From: Nemertoderma westbladi
Taxonomy: Eukaryota > Xenacoelomorpha > Nemertodermatida > Nemertodermatidae
Assembly: GCA_032718475.1 (NCBI GenBank)
Contig: JAUCBJ010000026.1
Coordinates: 1 to 39,435, forward strand
DNA: 39,435 nucleotides
Reading direction: 5' to 3'
Shown here: positions 36,851 through 39,435 of the stretch, in pieces
Layout of the letters: every line of letters starts with the position of its first letter
Position numbering within the stretch: the first letter of the stretch is position 1
The notes under the pieces: generated by a model
The model's input: only the letters and a program-made list of their open reading frames with translations
What the model was told of the DNA's origin: nothing
The model's database searches: none
Program-made: the position numbers and the translations under genes

Positions 36851-36930
36851 CGTAGTGGTACCATTAATCAACCTGTGGGGCGAGCCACGAAGTGAGTGAG
36901 CCTTAGCGTAGTGGTACCATTAATCAACCT
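36815..36930. repeat. 56-bp tandem repeat at LINE breakpoint
   Basis: Two copies of a 56-bp unit (starting at 36815 and 36871), each with ACCTGTGGGGCGAGCCACGA and ending ATTAATCA, followed by a partial third that changes to repeated CGTTCTGT words. The first copy begins exactly where the CR1-like coding sequence breaks off, and its ACCTGTGGGG is also what the LINE would be expected to encode there (TCG), so the junction may rest on a short shared sequence. Confidence 0.85.
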
Positions 36931-37518
36931 GTCGTTCTGTCGTTCTGTCGCGTTTTTTTTCAGTATTTTATTTTAAACGTTAATAACTCGGCCAATCCTT
37001 GATGAAATCTATCCAAACTTGGTACACATGTTGTTTAGCAAAAGTTTGAAAATTTTCGAAGTAGAATTTGCGTGGGGCCTTCGTGCAGCATCAGTGTAAC
37101 TGTTATTGCAGTTATAATAAATTTATTTATCCAAATTTAAAATGCGTTAAATTATTATTACTGTAGGATAAATCAGCTGGTTTTCTGACAAATTTTGCAA
37201 TTCTGCATGTACCATGTGTACCGGTACTGTCAGGCTGTACTCAATCCCTGAATCGAGAATCCTGCTAGGGTGCATTTATAGTCAGATGCCGTCCGATCCG
37301 ATCCGATCCGATGCATTTCGGCAATTATTGTAGCTACAACTGTCAGACTGCAGACTGTACAAGCCTAGCTGCTTAGGCTAGGCCTACTTCTGTTTTGCCT
37401 AACACTGAACGCAGTCTGGTTGTATGACTATTGCTGTATTGGCCTATTGCATTAGGCTATTGTATATGGCATGGCAGTACTGCAGTATGCAGGTATGGCA
37501 GTACTGCAGTACACAGTA
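36931..37518. other. Spacer before DDX1 pseudogene
   Basis: No gene is recognised. It contains an AT-rich region, a (CCGAT)4 microsatellite at 37293-37312 and a direct repeat of TATGGCAGTACTGCAGTA near 37467-37515. The segment at 37070-37095 (GTGGGGCCTTCGTGCAGCA) is a near match, inverted, to 32349-32372, indicating a dispersed repeat. Confidence 0.45.
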
Positions 37519-38383
37519 TGGGATCATTCGTAGCTCTGTAGCTGACTGTGGTGTTCAGAAGGAAATCGGACGCGCGTTGGATGTCCTGGAATGGAGTCTA
37601 CCGACCAACTTGCAGGGTGAGGCTGTCCCTCTGCAGCTCTGATCCTGGGCGGTGGAGACTGTGCTGATGGCGGCGGAAGCGGGAAGACCGGGGCATTCTG
37701 TATCCCGATACTACAGCTGGTCCATGAAACTCTACGGTACAAACTCCGAGATGGAAAACTCGATGGGAAATCGGGGGGAAGAACTAGGCCTACGAAATTT
37801 CAGTTGAACTCATTCGATAGAGCGATAGAGGTGACCAGTTGGCCATCTCCCCGGACGGTTGCTGTGTCATGCGCGTGGCCAGAGGAGTTGGCACGGTACC
37901 CGGACGACTAAAGGAATAGTCGGATCCGGTCGTTTCGTTACTATTCAGCTATTACGAGGCGACGGTAAAGGACGAGGTGCGAGGGCCCATGCCGGGTTGG
38001 TTGGAGCACCGGAAGCGCGACACTCGATATCGGGACTGATAAAAATAGTTTTGGCTTCGGAGGAAACGGTAAGAAGTGTTTCGGGCGGCATTTTGACGAC
38101 TATGGACAACCATATGGACTAGGCGACGTGATCGGTTATCGGATCGATCTGGATGTGGGCACAATTGGGTACCGGTACAGTAAAAACGGAAGTGATCTCG
38201 GGAAAGCTTTCGACAGTTCGAGATTCCCGCTAATTTACGCAAACTCCCGTTATTCCTGTATTCCCGCAGTCTGTGGTCTGTCGGTATCTTTAAAGAATGC
38301 TGAAATTATGTTTATTTTCGCCGAATTTATCCGTTTATCTGCGCATCTTCTTTCCGGGTACACCATTGTATCCCGGGCGCCGT
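37519..38383 (+). pseudogene. DDX1: DDX1 N-terminal pseudogene (helicase motif Q/I and SPRY)
   Basis: DDX1 is a DEAD-box RNA helicase with a SPRY domain inserted after motif I. This segment follows the N-terminal third of the protein through shifting frames: EIGRALDVLEWSLPT and EAVPL; ILGGGD; SGKTGAFCIPILQLVHETL (motif I); KFQLNSFDRA; LAISPDGCC; SWHGTRTTKGIVGSG; YYEATVKDE; then a long clean SPRY stretch from CRVGWSTGSATLDIGTDK through SKNGSDLGKAF to LKNAEIMFIFAEF and IVSRAP. At least five indels are needed to join these pieces, including an 8-bp insertion after VPL and losses inside the ATP-binding loop, where AETGSGKT is reduced to AAE then SGKT. In-frame stops also occur. It is therefore a pseudogene. 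No introns separate the pieces, which suggests a retrocopy fragment or an intron-poor ancestor. The 3' two thirds are absent. Confidence 0.85.
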
Positions 38384-38535
38384 TTTGTACCTACAATGTA
38401 CCAAGTTGTGTAACTTTTGTACCCATTGTACCAAGTTGTGTACCTTTTGTACTTATTATGTACCAAGTTGTGTACCTTTTACACCTACTATGTACCAAGT
38501 TGCGTACATTTTGTACCTATTATGTAACAGTTGTG
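38383..38535. repeat. 32-bp tandem repeat, about 5 copies
   Basis: The unit has core TTTTGTACC, then ATGTACCAAGTTGTGTACC, and is repeated about five times immediately after the DDX1 similarity ends. Any reading frame through it is an artefact. Confidence 0.9.
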
Positions 38536-39435
38536 TATGGTCTTGTACCTATTTATGTTTCCTAAAGTAAAGATGTGTAATCTGATTATTATTATGATTG
38601 CTACATAACATGGTATAGAGACTATCTTATCTTATAACCGTTATCAACAGTGTTGTAGTCATAATTTGCAACGTTTCATTGAAATAATCACTTGAAATAT
38701 TCGAATACATTCTACCCATAATAATTAATACTAATTATTGTAAAACTATTTTTCTATGCGGAAATCCAGACTGAAAGTCTCTCTCTTGATATCTGTTGTT
38801 CCTTTGCGTCAATATAATTAGAGTGTATTTAACAAATTTATTGTATCCGTTGAAATGTATTTGTAAACAATAATTTAGTTGTCATGATTTTTAAGTAAGA
38901 TTAGGTTAATTAAATAAAGCCTTTATAAAATTATTATTATTATCCTGGGGGAAACTTTACAGCTTTATCGAAACTCTATAGCTCCATGGTAAGTATAGCT
39001 CCACGAAACTCTATGGGGGGGGGGGGGGGGGGGGTAGTATACTCCAGGTATTAAACTAAACTGATCCTTTTCTTATATATGATGGACAGATTGTCGGATA
39101 GTCAGAAAGACCAAATTTAATATACTATCTAGTTAAGTTTTTGAATTTATTTTTTGAAATATACCAGAACATGACTAGCTATTTTATTTTTAAAAAATAA
39201 TGTTCTAGAACGAATATTTTTTGAAATATTTAAAAAATTATCAAACACTAATGTTTAGTAACTTTATTTTTTCATATCAATAAAAAGCTTGTCTTGCAAG
39301 GATTCCAAATACAACTAATTACCCAACTAATTAGTATAAACAATTTCGTGGGAGGGTTTACGACGTACCTCCAGTTCCCCCTCCCTCCTCCAAGCCAATT
39401 ACTAGCTTTACCTGTATCATGGACGTAGGGAGCAT
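38536..39435. other. AT-rich spacer at window end
   Basis: No gene is recognised. An AATAAA near 38914, a short ATT repeat near 38932 and a 20-G run at 39015-39034 are the only structured items; CGAAACTCTAT occurs twice around 38968 and 39003. Confidence 0.5.
39015..39034. repeat. Poly-G tract (20 bp)
   Basis: An uninterrupted run of about 20 G, the fourth such tract in the window. Confidence 0.9.

Overview
This is a stretch of animal nuclear DNA, most likely from a marine invertebrate. Three things point there: a complete alsin (ALS2) gene, a broken copy of the RNA helicase DDX1, and metazoan retroelements, including a CR1-like LINE with a 2A ribosome-skipping motif of the kind reported in sea urchins, amphioxus and molluscs. 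No bacterial gene organisation, CRISPR array or intact RNA gene was seen. The species cannot be read from the sequence.

Layout: 1-2190 is AT-rich spacer. A tRNA-derived SINE with a (CAA)n tail lies at 2191-2486 (minus). Satellite A, an 18-bp monomer in about 312 copies, fills 3505-9131. A minus-strand RTE-like LINE spans 9289-15465 and is split inside its reverse transcriptase by a 3.0-kb insertion (10453-13461). A 19-bp tandem array (16073-16265) precedes a 5'-truncated Penelope-like element (16429-17626), which keeps a GIY-YIG endonuclease domain and 52-bp perfect inverted repeats carrying a hammerhead-like motif. Satellite B, a 25-bp KpnI-palindrome monomer, fills 17812-22855. The two satellites make up over a quarter of the window.

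22856-25221 is a field of small inverted-repeat elements, one of which contains an expanded 31-bp minisatellite. The only intact cellular gene is ALS2 on the minus strand (25222-29850), 1542 codons in a single uninterrupted frame. Downstream in plus coordinates come a pair of short palindromic elements (30524-30791), a 2.1-kb element with long terminal inverted repeats (30932-33078), a second copy of the RTE-like LINE 3' end (33441-33967), the CR1-like ORF (34289-36850) truncated within its reverse transcriptase, and a DDX1 N-terminal pseudogene with many indels (37519-38383).

The retroelements do not form a pathway with the cellular genes. The window reads as one working gene in a landscape shaped by retrotransposition, small DNA transposons and tandem-repeat expansion. 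The items most worth following up are the signal-peptide plus 2A leader of the CR1-like ORF, the intronless ALS2, the higher-order structure of both satellites, the birth of a minisatellite inside a small transposon, and the Penelope-like ends. All homology statements rest on recognition of motifs by eye; no database search was run.
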